A DNA stretch of 6,477 bases from Ferruginibacter sp. GTDB lineage: Bacteria > Bacteroidota > Bacteroidia > Chitinophagales > Chitinophagaceae. The stretch is from assembly GCA_025352435.1 (NCBI GenBank), contig JANXTN010000250.1, positions 1-6,477 on the forward strand, written 5' to 3'. Each line of letters begins with the position of its first letter. Position 1 is the first letter of the stretch. The translations under genes were made by a program, and so were the position numbers. Of this stretch, positions 6,054 through 6,477 are shown piece after piece. The notes under the pieces are model-generated. The model did no database searches. It was not told where the DNA came from and saw only the letters and a list, made by a program, of their open reading frames with translations.

Positions 6054-6477
6054 AATAGCAGGAATGTTGCACCCATCAATACCTGTAGCGCAGCTACAAC
6101 AAACAGTTGCCTCAATGTGTGAATTGCTGAAACATGGCGGGCCGGATGACGAAGGGATTTTTACAGATGACGATGAACACCTGGTTTTAGGAAACAGAAG
6201 ACTTGCATTGATGGATCTTTCTGCTTCCGGACATCAACCAATGCAGTACACGGAACGGTACACCATTACTTATAATGGTGAGCTGTACAATTTCACTACC
6301 TTAAAAACTTTGCTGCAAAAGGAAGGAATGGTTTTTAAAACTACCTCAGACACTGAAGTGATCCTTGCGGCCTTTGCAAAATGGAACACACAAAGCTTTA
6401 GTAAGCTGAATGGAATGTTTGCTTTTGCACTGTGGGATAATGAAGATAAAAAACTGTACCTGGTTAGAGATGCAGCC
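6046..6477 (+). CDS. asnB: Asparagine synthase (glutamine-hydrolysing)-like, 3' truncated
   Basis: The first 144 residues of a class II glutamine amidotransferase of the AsnB type; the frame is open at the right edge. The ATG at 6046 puts Cys at position 2, the N-terminal nucleophile after Met removal, and overlaps the fucose gene's stop within ATGTGTAG. Glutamine-site residues of the family are visible: Arg-Leu (52-53), Asn-Gly-Glu-Leu-Tyr-Asn (77-82) and Ser-Asp-x-Glu-Val (101-105), then Gly-Met-Phe-Ala-Phe-Ala-Leu (123-129). Two positions are unusual: Arg3 where Gly or Ser is common after the Cys, and His-Gly-Gly-Pro-Asp (30-34) instead of His-Arg-Gly-Pro-Asp. The ATP-dependent synthetase domain is outside the window. 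Such genes are common in polysaccharide loci, where amidation of a sugar acid or precursor is a plausible job; that is inference, and ordinary asparagine synthesis is possible. Confidence 0.88.
   Translation, partial: MCRIAGMLHPSIPVAQLQQTVASMCELLKHGGPDDEGIFTDDDEHLVLGNRRLALMDLSASGHQPMQYTERYTITYNGELYNFTTLKTLLQKEGMVFKTTSDTEVILAAFAKWNTQSFSKLNGMFAFALWDNEDKKLYLVRDAA

Noticed and set aside
1..6477. CRISPR array, tRNA, rRNA, insertion sequence or attachment site
   Set aside because: No regularly spaced repeats, cloverleaf, rRNA-like sequence, transposase or terminal inverted repeats were found on reading through the window.

Overview
The window looks like a piece of a Bacteroidota chromosome, probably from the Chitinophagia/Sphingobacteriia side of the phylum. 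That placement is an inference. The supporting points are a type IX secretion C-terminal sorting domain, an UpxY-type NusG paralogue, a short single-SLBB export lipoprotein, AT-rich intergenic DNA and no clear Shine-Dalgarno sequences. All genes read on the + strand.

Layout: (1) positions 3-782 are the 3' end of a secreted or cell-surface protein that starts outside the window and ends in a T9SS sorting domain. (2) Positions 783-1022 are a 240-base gap holding two copies of a TGTATACAA palindrome and an 8-bp tandem repeat; this is the best place for the control region of what follows. (3) Positions 1023-4287 are an export lipoprotein and a fused Wzz/BY-kinase protein, 13 bases apart. (4) Positions 4288-4470 are a 183-base gap with weak inverted repeats. 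(5) Positions 4471-4968 encode a NusG-like antiterminator that must start at TTG. (6) Positions 5079-6053 encode GDP-L-fucose synthase. (7) Positions 6046-6477 are the start of a glutamine-dependent asparagine-synthase-like gene that overlaps the fucose gene by 8 bases and runs off the window.

Together, genes 3-7 look like the first part of a capsule or exopolysaccharide locus. The lipoprotein and the tyrosine kinase form the outer- and inner-membrane parts of the export machine. The antiterminator probably helps RNA polymerase read through the long downstream sugar operon. The fucose synthase supplies GDP-L-fucose, and the amidotransferase-like protein may amidate a sugar or precursor. Glycosyltransferases, flippase, polymerase and GDP-mannose 4,6-dehydratase are not in the window and would be expected downstream.

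I see no wholly new system. The points most worth a second look are the repeated palindrome before the locus, the 18-bp tandem repeat that encodes the kinase's Tyr-Gly tail, the forced TTG start and structured leader of the antiterminator, and the unusual glutaminase-site residues of the AsnB-like protein.
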